Below are positions 7,069 to 15,040 of a stretch of 32,128 bases of DNA, in pieces. Where the stretch lies: NCBI GenBank assembly GCA_032229885.1, contig JAVYAJ010000127.1:1-32128 (forward strand), in the 5' to 3' direction. The stretch comes from Anammoximicrobium sp032229885 (lineage in GTDB: Bacteria; Planctomycetota; Planctomycetia; Pirellulales; Pirellulaceae). The translations under genes and the position numbers were made by a program. The notes under the pieces were generated by a model. The model was given only the letters and a program-made list of their open reading frames with translations. It made no database searches and was not told the origin of the DNA. Position 1 is the stretch's first letter. Every line of letters starts with the position of its first letter.

Positions 7069-8553
7069 TCATTTCGCCTCGGTGTCCAGCGGTTGTCCCG
7101 GCGTCCAGTGGAACCGCGGGTCTCCCGGCTCGAGCCGCCCCGGCTCGCGGCGGCCGCTGCCCTGGCGTTTGGTCAGCGAATCGCCCAGGTCGTCCCGCAT
7201 CCGCTCGGCCAGCTTCGCGATCTGCGCCACGATCTCGGGATGCGAATCGATCACGTCGATCGTCTCGCCGGGATCATCGTGCAGATCGAACAGCGACATG
7301 CCGATCTTGCTTTGCTCGTAGGGGACAGGCAGGCCGCCCGTGCCGCCCGGTCTTCCGGCCAGGGTGCGATAAGCGTGAGGAAAATGCAGCTTCCAACGCC
7401 CCATGCGGACCGCCTGCAATTCCGGACCCCAATAATAATAGTACGCTTCGTGCGGGCTGGTCGCGCCCGGCGCGTCGGCGATCAATGGCCAGATGTCGCG
7501 GCCGTCGATCGGGAGTCCCGGCAACTGGGCGCCGACCAGGCCGGCGATCGTCGGCAGGATGTCGATCGTCATCGCCGGCTCGCGACAGGTCGTGCCCGCG
7601 GGGATCGTGCCCGGCCACCACATCACCGTCGGTCCGCGACAACCACCTTCGAAGATCGTTCCTTTGCCCTCGCGCAGATGACCTGTCGAGCCGGCGTGGT
7701 CGCCGTAGCTGAGCCACGGGCCATTGTCGGACATGAAGACGACCAGGGTCCGCTGATCAAGCTCCAACTTTCGCAGCGTGTCCAGGATCTGGCCGACCGA
7801 CCAGTCGACCTCCATCATGACATCGCCGAACAGTCCTCGCGAACTTTTGCCGCGAAACTTGTCGGAGACGTGCAGCGGCACGTGGACCATGGAATGCGGC
7901 AGATAGACCAGAAAGGGTCGCTCGCGATTGCGCTCGATGAATCGCACCGCACGCTCGGTGTACCACGTGGTCAGTTGCGTCTGCTCGGCAGCCGTCACCT
8001 GGGCGTCGATCACCTGCGCGTTTTCGATCAACGGAAGGTCCGGAAAGTTCTTGCCGGCCGTCGGATGAAAGGGCCACATGTCGTTCGAGTAGGGCAACCC
8101 GAAATACTCGTCGAATCCGTGGCTGGTCGGCAGGAACTTGGGGTGATGGCCCAAGTGCCATTTGCCGTAACACGCCGTGGCGTAGCCCTTCTGTTTGACC
8201 ACTTCGGCCAGGGACATCTCGCGCGAACTCAGACCGTGATTGGCCGCGTGAGTCAGCGCGCCGAAAATCCCGACTCGGGCATTGTAGCAGCCCGTCATGA
8301 GCGCGGCTCGCGACGCCGAGCAGACGCCGGTCGCTGCGCAGAAGTCGGTGAATACACGGCCCTCGCGAGCCATCCGATCCAAGTTCGGGGTCTGGTATCC
8401 TTCGGCCCCGAACGGCCCGATGTCGGCGTACCCCATGTCGTCCATGAACACGATCACAAAGTTGGGCAACGCCGGATCGGCGGCTGCGCGTCCAATGGAT
8501 GCGATGCCCGCGACTGCCGCCAGCGCGATCGACACCGTACAACGTGAAAGCAT
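7069..8553 (-). CDS. Exported sulfatase (formylglycine type)
   Basis: 494-aa predicted secreted type I sulfatase that hydrolyses sulfate esters, probably on sulfated glycans. A signal peptide covers about 1-25 (MLSRCTVSIALAAVAG...). The metal-binding start NFVIVFMDDMGYADIG has D38 and D39. The CSASR motif (C78-S-A-S-R82) is the C-x-A/P-x-R site where Cys is converted to formylglycine. Further active-site segments are GKWHLGHH and VVFMSDNGPW. The C-terminal domain with DLHDDPGE is typical of arylsulfatase A/GALNS-like members. The ATG at 8553 is preferred over the frame opening at 8604 because AGAGAGG lies upstream and the signal peptide starts there. It lies 60 bases downstream of the C45-type gene on the same strand. 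No formylglycine-generating enzyme is in the window. Confidence 0.9.
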   Translation of the reverse strand: MLSRCTVSIALAAVAGIASIGRAAADPALPNFVIVFMDDMGYADIGPFGAEGYQTPNLDRMAREGRVFTDFCAATGVCSASRAALMTGCYNARVGIFGALTHAANHGLSSREMSLAEVVKQKGYATACYGKWHLGHHPKFLPTSHGFDEYFGLPYSNDMWPFHPTAGKNFPDLPLIENAQVIDAQVTAAEQTQLTTWYTERAVRFIERNRERPFLVYLPHSMVHVPLHVSDKFRGKSSRGLFGDVMMEVDWSVGQILDTLRKLELDQRTLVVFMSDNGPWLSYGDHAGSTGHLREGKGTIFEGGCRGPTVMWWPGTIPAGTTCREPAMTIDILPTIAGLVGAQLPGLPIDGRDIWPLIADAPGATSPHEAYYYYWGPELQAVRMGRWKLHFPHAYRTLAGRPGGTGGLPVPYEQSKIGMSLFDLHDDPGETIDVIDSHPEIVAQIAKLAERMRDDLGDSLTKRQGSGRREPGRLEPGDPRFHWTPGQPLDTEAK

Positions 8554-8613
8554 CACAACCTCTCTCTGGCCAAAGGGAAACAGGAGCGGGCGCCGACGCG
8601 CCATGTCGCGCGT

Positions 8614-9885
8614 TCAACGCACCTCGCCCGCGCCGGACGCGTGCGGATCGAGCCCCGTGCTCGAGCGTCGTGCGGCCTGGGCGGGCGGGTCGAATGGGAT
8701 TTGCGGCGCGGCCGCGTCCGGCTTGCGGCTCAGCAGCTCCGACAATTGAAACGCCTGATACGGACGTTCAGCGGCCGGCTGACGATCGGCGCCGGCATTG
8801 GCAACCCAAAACCGTCCACTGACCGGTTCGAACAACACGTTGTGCAAGTTCGACTTCATCGCCACAGGTCGGTCCATCAAGCGGAGCGCACTCTCGGCCG
8901 TAAAGGTTCCATATCCGGCTTGCGCCCGGCTGGCCAACAGATCGTAACGCTCGCCGGCGGACAGCAGCACGGTGTCCTTGACTGGCTTTGGCAGCAGCGG
9001 ATGATGCTGGCCCGGCTGGATCGTGAAAAATGCGTTCCACGAGGCTTCCATGCCGACCGCGCGGTTCGTTTTGGCATCCGAGATCACGTAGAAATACTGG
9101 CAGGTGCGCGGGCTGTCCCGAAAGACGCCAATGGCGTCGTCCAGCGTCTCGGCGCGCTCCAACACTTCGCGCACCAGCCAGGCCATCGGCACGCCTTCCC
9201 AATGCCCCACGCCTCCGCCGCCCATCTCGCCGATCGCGACTTGCCGAGCGTTCATCCCGGTGACCGAACCGATGAACCCGGCGTAGGTCACGTTGACGAA
9301 CGGAATGCCGCCCGCGGGTTCGGCCACGATGATGACGGCATGCTCCTGCAATCGCCAGTCGACGGCATAGTCCAGCACGCGGCCATGATACAAGGTTCCA
9401 TCCCGCGTGGCCGAGTTCATCAGGGCAAACCCGCTGCAATGAAACATCTCGGGGATGAAATTGGCCAGCCGGGCATCCGTCTCGCTCATCCCGGCCCCTT
9501 CGGCGACGCCGCGAATCTCGTCGAGGTATCGCTCGGATACGAATGGCTTCTGCGTCTGGATCACCGTCTCGATCAGCGTGCGGGGCTTGAGCCGCAGCGG
9601 CCCCCATTCCAGCGTTTGCTCCTCGCCCTTGACGTTCAGCAGATAGTGCGAGTTCTCGCGCACGTGCTCGCGAAACAACGCGCCATGCTGAAAGCCCATC
9701 TCGTATGGCGTCCCCTTCAAGTGCAGCACCGGATAGCCGTCGATTCGCTCCAGCCAGCCCGCCCCGCATCTGGCGACCGTTTCCGCCCGCGCGGCGCACG
9801 CCAACGCGCCCAGGACCAACAGTGTTCCGACGAGCCAGACGCGAGCCACGAAGCCCCAATACACGTGAGTCAATACGATTCTCAT
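8614..9885 (-). CDS. C45-family autoproteolytic acyltransferase/hydrolase
   Basis: 423-aa predicted exported N-terminal-nucleophile hydrolase of the acyl-CoA:6-aminopenicillanate acyltransferase-like (peptidase C45) family. An N-terminal hydrophobic segment at about 10-32 looks like a signal peptide. Residues 50-80 contain LKGTPYEMGFQHGAL, a family-typical start. The nucleophile is probably C150 in MFHCSGFALM, which becomes N-terminal after self-cleavage. NSATRDGTLYHGRVLDY and GFIGSVTGMN follow, as in relatives. Family members cleave or form amide bonds; the substrate here is unknown. It sits 60 bases upstream of the sulfatase, so the two are probably one operon. A GGGGA stretch precedes the ATG. 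Confidence 0.82.
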   Translation of the reverse strand: MRIVLTHVYWGFVARVWLVGTLLVLGALACAARAETVARCGAGWLERIDGYPVLHLKGTPYEMGFQHGALFREHVRENSHYLLNVKGEEQTLEWGPLRLKPRTLIETVIQTQKPFVSERYLDEIRGVAEGAGMSETDARLANFIPEMFHCSGFALMNSATRDGTLYHGRVLDYAVDWRLQEHAVIIVAEPAGGIPFVNVTYAGFIGSVTGMNARQVAIGEMGGGGVGHWEGVPMAWLVREVLERAETLDDAIGVFRDSPRTCQYFYVISDAKTNRAVGMEASWNAFFTIQPGQHHPLLPKPVKDTVLLSAGERYDLLASRAQAGYGTFTAESALRLMDRPVAMKSNLHNVLFEPVSGRFWVANAGADRQPAAERPYQAFQLSELLSRKPDAAAPQIPFDPPAQAARRSSTGLDPHASGAGEVR

Positions 9886-9936
9886 CAGTTGTCCCCGAAC
9901 AGGATGGTAAACGCCCTCCGGCTTGAAAATAACGGC

Positions 9937-9988
9937 TTGTCAACCGGGACGCCTTGTCAATCGGATTGTCACCCAGATTGTCAACCGG
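9937..9988. repeat. Four short direct repeats TTGTCAAYCGG
   Basis: TTGTCAACCGG at 9937-9947, TTGTCAATCGG at 9954-9964, TTGTCACCCAG at 9966-9976 and TTGTCAACCGG at 9978-9988. On the minus strand each contains TTGACA or GTGACA. They lie 52-103 bases upstream of the C45-type gene start, where an operator or promoter could be. No well-spaced -10 element was found. Confidence 0.55.
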
Positions 9989-10721
9989 ACCTTCGTCTCT
10001 GCAGTTGCCCGGTTCTCGAACGTAAGCCGCGGGCGCGTTAGCGCACAGCCCCGAGGCCACGTCCTATCTGACCTTGCCCGGCGCCATCGTTCGCCGCCGT
10101 TCGCAACTGCTCCCCATTGTACCGCTCGCATGGGCCGATCGCAGCACATTTCGAGAATTTCGGTTCCCATTCGGGACGTAGTCAACTCGGCCAGACGCCG
10201 CACGGATCGCACCGTAGCTTTCAGCTTTCGCAACTCGCGACTGCCACCCTTCGGGCGCAGTAGCGGAACAGTCGCGAATGCCAGACCGCGTCCCGCCCCA
10301 CCTCAGCCCCGTGCCCCATCCGAGGTTGTCCTGTATCGAGGCGTGACGGCCGAGTGTCTGAAACAACTCGCGATCACCTGCCTCGCGGCAAAGGCCGAAG
10401 ATGGACATTCCGAATTTGACCGGTCCCCTGTCCGGAGACTCCTTGGCCAATGACCTGCATAGTGCGTACGGCCGACCAGGGTTGATGCCCACTTGTTGCG
10501 GGAGTTTCTCGATCACCCGATCGATGAAGTCCCGCGTGTTCTTCTCGGCCAGAAACGGATCTTGGCCTTGCTTGTTCGCGGCGGTTGGCGCCGCGTCGTA
10601 TTCACGGACGAGCGATCGCCGCGACTCGGCCTGATCGTTGTGGTTTGTGTGCTGGACGTGAGGCGAGAAAACGCCATCCATCGCGCCGGCAGTTCGTTCG
10701 TCCAGGCTCTCGAAAGCACTT

Positions 10722-10889
10722 CACCGCCCGCTCGATGTCGTACACGCTGATATAATCACCGAACACGGCCCGCGTGTTCTTGTCCGTTAGTTCGCTCGGC
10801 GTCCCGGTGAACCCGATGAACGAGGCGTTGGGCGCCGCCTCGCGCACGTGCCGGGCAAAGCCGTCGATAAAGTCGTACTGGCTGCGATG
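10722..10889 (-). pseudogene. Type I restriction HsdR remnant
   Basis: A stretch of about 55 residues reads HRSQYDFIDGFARHVREA, then PNASFIGFTGTPSELTD and NTRAVFGDYISVYDIERAV. In intact HsdR proteins this segment follows directly after the DEAH box and includes the conserved motif around FTGTP. The sequence before HRSQ and after ERAV has no HsdR character, and no other HsdR motor or nuclease motif is visible nearby, so this is a fragment. The wording FTGTPxELTDxNTRxVFGDYIS is typical of the EcoR124-like HsdR branch, not of the EcoEI-like HsdR at 24164, so it is not a duplicate of that gene. Confidence 0.75.
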
Positions 10890-11096
10890 CGGCGGCAAAG
10901 ACGCGGGTTCCGGCCAGGCTCGAAGCCGGGCGATTGGGCGACGCATGTTGCGAGGCCGATTTCGCGTTTACGCCCGTGCATCGCCGGGACGTTCGCGAGC
11001 CAGGACACGGGCGCGACGAGGGCCGGCGTTACGACGTTTGTCCGCTAGCGGAAGCTCTGCCCAACGCGGTGCGGTGGAACGCGTGCGGACTGAAAG

Positions 11097-11139
11097 CCGC
11101 CTTTGCCGGACGAGGCTTGACGTTCCAGGCGTGATTCTC
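11097..11139. repeat. 43-base element, copy A
   Basis: Matches 23291-23333 at 31 of 43 positions without gaps in the same orientation. Shared blocks include CCGCCTT, GACGTTC and ATTCTC at the end. It lies about 210 bases beyond the HsdR remnant. Function unknown. Confidence 0.5.
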
Positions 11140-11218
11140 GCCGTACGCGGCGCGCCAACGGCGCGCACGGCCGGTGGGTGTACGTACGTTCCCGCCACCG
11201 CCGACGATTGGCGATGGT

Positions 11219-12145
11219 TTAGGCATTCGGACAGGCCAACGCGGCGGGGGCGAAGCAGTGGCTGCCGACGTCGGTCCCCGCCGTGGCGAGGGCCGCTCTT
11301 AATCGCCGACGGGCGGCCGCGATCGGGACGTCCATGCGAATCCGGTTGATGAAGAAGCTGATATGATCGTAGCCGCACTGTTCGAGCAGGTCGAACGCTT
11401 CGAGGAAGCCGCCGCCCACTTGCTCGGGCGCGTGGGCGTCGGCGCCGACGACCACCGGAATGTCGCGCCGACGCATCTCGCGCAGCATCTGAGGAAACGG
11501 GTTCATCTCGGGAATCGCCTTGCGCATTCCGGACGTGTTCAATTCCATCGCCGTCCCCGTGGCGGCGATTCGATCCAACGCATGGCAGATGTCGTCCATG
11601 ATCTGAGTGGGATCCCATTGATCCGGCCGATCGTTCTTGATCAAGTCGGGATGCGCCAGACAGTGGAACAGCTTCGTTTCGGCGGCCTCGGCCAGCAATT
11701 CAAAGTAGGCGCGCTGCGTCTCGATCGCGGCGCCGCTGCCATATCGCAGGCGGAATTCCAGGACATACGGATGCACGGAACCAAGCACGTACTGAAAGTC
11801 GGCGAGCTGCAGTTGACGTTCCAACCACGTTTCGTAACCGGGTAGGTAATCCGCTTCGAGGCCGAGCCGCACATCCACGCGGCCCAGCCAGATCTGGCGG
11901 GCGCGGAAGACCATCCGGAGATAATCGTCGAACTCGTCAGCCGCCATCCGAACCGCGGGCGCGTATCCCGCCGGCATGGGGTTGTGGCAGGTTACCAACA
12001 GCCCCGATAGACCCTGGCGAAAGGCCGCGGCCGCATACTCCGTCGGGTCGCCGATCGCATGCTTGCACAGTGGGGTGTGGGCGTGGGTTTCGTAAAGTCG
12101 AACGTCCGTCGCGATCCGGTCGGTCTGCATAAATCCCGTCGACAT
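11219..12145 (-). CDS. PHP-domain phosphatase (histidinol-phosphatase HisJ-like)
   Basis: 308-aa cytoplasmic metal-dependent phosphoesterase of the PHP family, most like histidinol-phosphatase HisJ/HisK, which removes phosphate from L-histidinol phosphate in histidine synthesis. Metal-binding motifs: YETHAHTPLCKHA (H21, H23, H29), GLEADYLPG (E97), VLGSVH, LAHPDLIK and VVVGADAH near the C-terminus. The ATG at 12145 is supported by AAGGAGGA about ten bases upstream. A longer frame to 12376 adds a tail lacking PHP character. No other his genes are nearby, so a different phosphate ester as substrate is possible. The gene is flanked by long gaps. Confidence 0.82.
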   Translation of the reverse strand: MSTGFMQTDRIATDVRLYETHAHTPLCKHAIGDPTEYAAAAFRQGLSGLLVTCHNPMPAGYAPAVRMAADEFDDYLRMVFRARQIWLGRVDVRLGLEADYLPGYETWLERQLQLADFQYVLGSVHPYVLEFRLRYGSGAAIETQRAYFELLAEAAETKLFHCLAHPDLIKNDRPDQWDPTQIMDDICHALDRIAATGTAMELNTSGMRKAIPEMNPFPQMLREMRRRDIPVVVGADAHAPEQVGGGFLEAFDLLEQCGYDHISFFINRIRMDVPIAAARRRLRAALATAGTDVGSHCFAPAALACPNA

Positions 12146-12362
12146 GGCTGGCTTGTCCTCCTTGCAGTTCTGACGATCAGAGTGGCCGTCCCGTGGCCAC
12201 CATCGAATGGCATGATCGTGTATTGGTCTCAGACAACCTCCTCTCGGCCGCCCCCGCGGATTCGAGCTCGCGTGGCTGCCGCATCCTGCCGCAGGGCCCC
12301 GAACAGCCTCGCGCGCAGATTGGAAACTTTGGAATGTCGTCCTGCGGATGACGAGGCCCGCA

Positions 12363-12396
12363 ACGATGTGCGCCACATGACGATGTGCGCTACATG
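12363..12396. repeat. 17-base tandem duplication
   Basis: ACGATGTGCGCCACATG at 12363-12379 is followed directly by ACGATGTGCGCTACATG at 12380-12396, with one mismatch. Confidence 0.8.
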
Positions 12397-12520
12397 CGGT
12401 CGGCTCGACGTCGCTCGCGGCGCGCCGCGAGCCAAGCCCGATACCCCGTCGAACATGAATTATACATGGATTCTCCGGCGTGTAACGGGCAATTTGGACT
12501 GGATTTCGGAATTTATGGTG

Positions 12521-12552
12521 ATTGTGGGCCGTTGATATTGTGGGCCGTTGAC
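12521..12552. repeat. 16-base tandem duplication
   Basis: ATTGTGGGCCGTTGAT at 12521-12536 is followed directly by ATTGTGGGCCGTTGAC at 12537-12552, with one mismatch at the last base. Confidence 0.8.
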
Positions 12553-13047
12553 AATGGCCGCTGGAACGTTACGGCCGTGGGGCAACGGCCGACCGAAGGC
12601 CGCCCTACGAGAATCCGTTTCTATACCTTGGGCGGCTCGGAACGGCATTTTGTCGAGCGGGCTTCGGCCTCCGTTTGCCGCACGTCGCGTAGTATTCGAC
12701 CGGCTACGATGACCCGCGCACGCTATCGCTGTGCGACGCATCATCGGTCTTCGCCGTTTCCCACTTTCCCGGCTCGCGGGCTCGCGAGCCGGTGTGGCGT
12801 TTCGAAGAAGAGCGTGGACATACTGCCCAGACGACCGCGGCAAGCGCCCACGGGCCGAACCCGGCGAGGCGGCCCGGAGACCGGCTGATCGAACCGGGCG
12901 AACCCCCGTTGTCGGCACGTCGTTGACGTCGTTCAAAGATGCGTGGTATCATCGTCGTGGCATCTTCCGGACTCAGAATCTACCTGCAATTCTGCGCGGC
13001 AATGCGATCGCAACGTGCAGACAGCGAGACGCGAAGGAGGATTGAAC

Positions 13048-14469
13048 ATGTCCATCGATCGGGGAATGTCGCGGCGAGGCCTGTTGCAAGCCGCCGGAGC
13101 TGCCGGCCTGGGCGCGATGTTGGGGGATCGGGTGCGCGGCGCGACCGAGCCGAGCGCGAAAGCGGAAGCCGCGGCGTCTGCGCTGGGAACGCTCGTCGAA
13201 CCCGCGCGGCAGATACCCATCGCGGCCGACTGCGATGTGTGCGTGATCGGCGGCAGCGCAACGGGCGTGTTTGCCGCGGTAGCGGCGGCGCGGCTCGGGG
13301 CCAAGGTGGCGTTGATCGAGCTGAACGGATTTTTCGGCGGCGTGGCGACGGCGAGCCTGGTCGGCCTTTGGCACTCGACCGAAGATATGAACAACGAGCG
13401 GCAGATTATCGCGGGGCTGACGACCGAAGTCTTCGAGCGCCTTCAGCGGCGCAACGCATTGACCGTGGTCAAAGGACGCCGAACGTATCACGCGATGAAC
13501 ACCGAAGAGCTGAAGATGGAACTCGACGCGCTCGTCGTCGAAGCGGGCGTGCGGCCTTTTCTACACGCGATGTTCGCCGCCCCGATCATGGACCAGGGGC
13601 GGATGGTGGCCGCCGTGATCGAAGACAAGTCGGGACGCCGCGCCATCCGCGCCAAACAGTTCATCGACGCCACCGGCGACGCCGATGTGGTGGCTCGGAT
13701 GGGGTTGCCGGTCTATCGGCGCGAGGCGGTGCAGCCGCCAACGATGTGCGTCATTCTGCGCGGCCTGAAGGCCATCGCCAAGAAGCACCCGGGCTTCAAC
13801 GTCTCGCGAGCCATTTTCGACACGAAATACGCCCAGGCCCTGCCGCCGGGCTATGCGTGGGGGCACGCTGTGCCCGGCGCGAACGACGAATACATGTTGG
13901 CCGGAACGCGCGTGTTCAACGCAGATTGCTCGGACGCCGACGAACTGACTGCGGCGACGATTGATGGCCGTCGCCAAGTCCGCGCCATCTGCGCCCTGCT
14001 GCGCGAACACTTTATGGACGACAAAGGTTCGCCCCTGGTCACACTGCCGGCCAAGCTAGGCATTCGCGAAACCCGACACGCACGATGCCTGCACACGCTG
14101 ACCCAAGATGAATTGCTCGGCGGACACCGGTTCCCGGACGCTGTCGGCAACGGCACCTATCCGGTGGACATCCACAACGCGCGGGGCGGCGGGATTACGT
14201 TTCGACATCTGGAAAACGTACCTTTCTACCAGATTCCGTACGCATCGCTGGTTCCCCAAGGCTCGCAGAATGTCCTGGTGGCCGGACGATGCATCGACGC
14301 CGACGAGGGCGCATTCGGCGCGGTGCGGGTAATGATCAATTGCAACCAGATGGGTCAGGCCGCGGGCACTGCGGCGTGGCTGGCTCTGGACAGCGACAAG
14401 ACCGTCGCCGAAATCGACACCTCGCGGCTCCGCGCAACACTCGCCCAGCAAGGCGCAGCGATCGTCTGA
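13048..14469 (+). CDS. Tat-exported FAD-dependent oxidoreductase
   Basis: 473-aa flavoprotein of the FAD_oxidored family (PF12831 type). The N-terminus MSRRGLLQAAGAAGLGAML is a twin-arginine signal (R9-R10), so the folded protein with bound FAD is probably sent across the inner membrane. The dinucleotide-binding fold follows at about 60-95: CDVCVIGGSATGVFAAVAAA with the glycine-rich loop at G68-G73 and the ribose-binding E91. NGFFGGVATASLVG is the usual continuation. A second FAD-contacting segment lies near the C-terminus (VLVAGRCIDADEGAFGAVRV). The ATG at 13048 has an ideal GGAGG eight bases upstream (GAAGGAGGATTGAAC). Substrate unknown. The gene stands alone between opposite-strand neighbours. 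Confidence 0.87.
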   Translation: MSIDRGMSRRGLLQAAGAAGLGAMLGDRVRGATEPSAKAEAAASALGTLVEPARQIPIAADCDVCVIGGSATGVFAAVAAARLGAKVALIELNGFFGGVATASLVGLWHSTEDMNNERQIIAGLTTEVFERLQRRNALTVVKGRRTYHAMNTEELKMELDALVVEAGVRPFLHAMFAAPIMDQGRMVAAVIEDKSGRRAIRAKQFIDATGDADVVARMGLPVYRREAVQPPTMCVILRGLKAIAKKHPGFNVSRAIFDTKYAQALPPGYAWGHAVPGANDEYMLAGTRVFNADCSDADELTAATIDGRRQVRAICALLREHFMDDKGSPLVTLPAKLGIRETRHARCLHTLTQDELLGGHRFPDAVGNGTYPVDIHNARGGGITFRHLENVPFYQIPYASLVPQGSQNVLVAGRCIDADEGAFGAVRVMINCNQMGQAAGTAAWLALDSDKTVAEIDTSRLRATLAQQGAAIV

Positions 14470-14704
14470 GCGGCGTCTCGAGCGAGACCGAGGGACCAGG
14501 ACACGTCATTTGCCGATGTTTTCTGTGTCCGCGGCGGTTCTGTGCGCGATGGTTCTGCGGCGGCGGCGGCGGCAACGTCCGAGCGAGCGCTCGTTTTCCG
14601 CGCTCCTCGACCGCGGATCGTCGCCATACGCGGCGGGCAGGTTTCGTCCCGAGAAACACCACGGCCGCGTCGGGTCGTGGGAATCGTCATCCTCGGCCTC
14701 GCGC
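14470..14704. other. Convergent intergenic stretch, nothing recognised
   Basis: GC-rich stretch after the FAD oxidoreductase, containing a short CGG-rich run around 14560-14575. GTCTC-GAGC-GAGAC just after the FAD gene stop could form a 5-bp hairpin but has no T-tract. Confidence 0.5.
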
Positions 14705-14920
14705 TCACGGTCTGGCTGAACGAGGCCCCCCGTCCCGCGGGGTTTCGCCGGGTTGCCGTGGCGTTGGCCGCGGCGCGATCCGCAGGCCCAGGCGGGCATA
14801 CTCGCGGTTGAACTGTTCGACGAACGGCTCGTCTGGTTCGTTCAGATCGACGCCGCCGACGATCGCATCGCCATCGTAGATCATCCCGCGCAGCGGTGGT
14901 CGGATCGATTTACCGGACAT
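14705..14920 (-). CDS. Small hypothetical protein
   Basis: A 71-aa frame beginning MSGKSIRPPLRGMIYDG. Its first 50 residues have balanced, protein-like composition (VGGVDLNEPDEPFVEQFNRE) unlike the Arg-rich shadow frames around it, and GAGGCG lies about seven bases before the ATG. The last 20 residues are Arg/Pro-rich. It lies 120 bases downstream of the VIT/vWA gene on the same strand and could be expressed with it. I do not recognise a family. Support is composition plus ribosome-binding site only. Confidence 0.45.
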   Translation of the reverse strand: MSGKSIRPPLRGMIYDGDAIVGGVDLNEPDEPFVEQFNREYARLGLRIAPRPTPRQPGETPRDGGPRSARP

Positions 14921-15040
14921 CGTTCGCGCCTCGTCTGGCTTTGTTCAGAAGCCCGCCCGGGATCGATCCCGGCATCCGGGCGATCCGCGGGCGATCGTGC
15001 CTTTACGATAAACCCATCCGGGGCGTCGGGCAAGCCGCGA

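Larger units (their letters stand above)
9886..11218. other. Long gap with degraded DNA
   Basis: About 1.3 kb without an intact gene. It contains TTGTCAACCGG-like repeats near the C45 gene (9937-9988), an HsdR remnant (10722-10889) and a 43-base element also present upstream of the restriction locus (11097-11139). A minus-strand frame at about 10064-10681 has partly protein-like composition (DPFLAEKNTRDFIDRVIEKL) but matches nothing I recognise. The stretch reads as decayed accessory DNA. Confidence 0.6.
12146..13047. other. Divergent gap with short duplications, no gene seen
   Basis: About 900 bases between the minus-strand PHP gene and the plus-strand FAD oxidoreductase. It contains the GCCGCATCCTGCCGC repeat (12278-12292), a 17-base tandem duplication (12363-12396) and a 16-base tandem duplication (12521-12552). 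Frames here are Arg/Pro/Ser-rich shadows. A promoter for the FAD gene must lie near 12930-13040 but no convincing -35/-10 pair was found. Confidence 0.6.

Noticed and set aside
8641..10041. Plus-strand frame of 466 codons and minus-strand frame at 8768-10060
   Set aside because: Both are shadows of the C45-type gene; their translations are Arg/Ala/Gly-rich without family motifs.
10064..10681. Minus-strand frame with partly protein-like segments
   Set aside because: No recognised family, no convincing start, and it lies in decayed DNA next to an HsdR fragment; not called as a gene.
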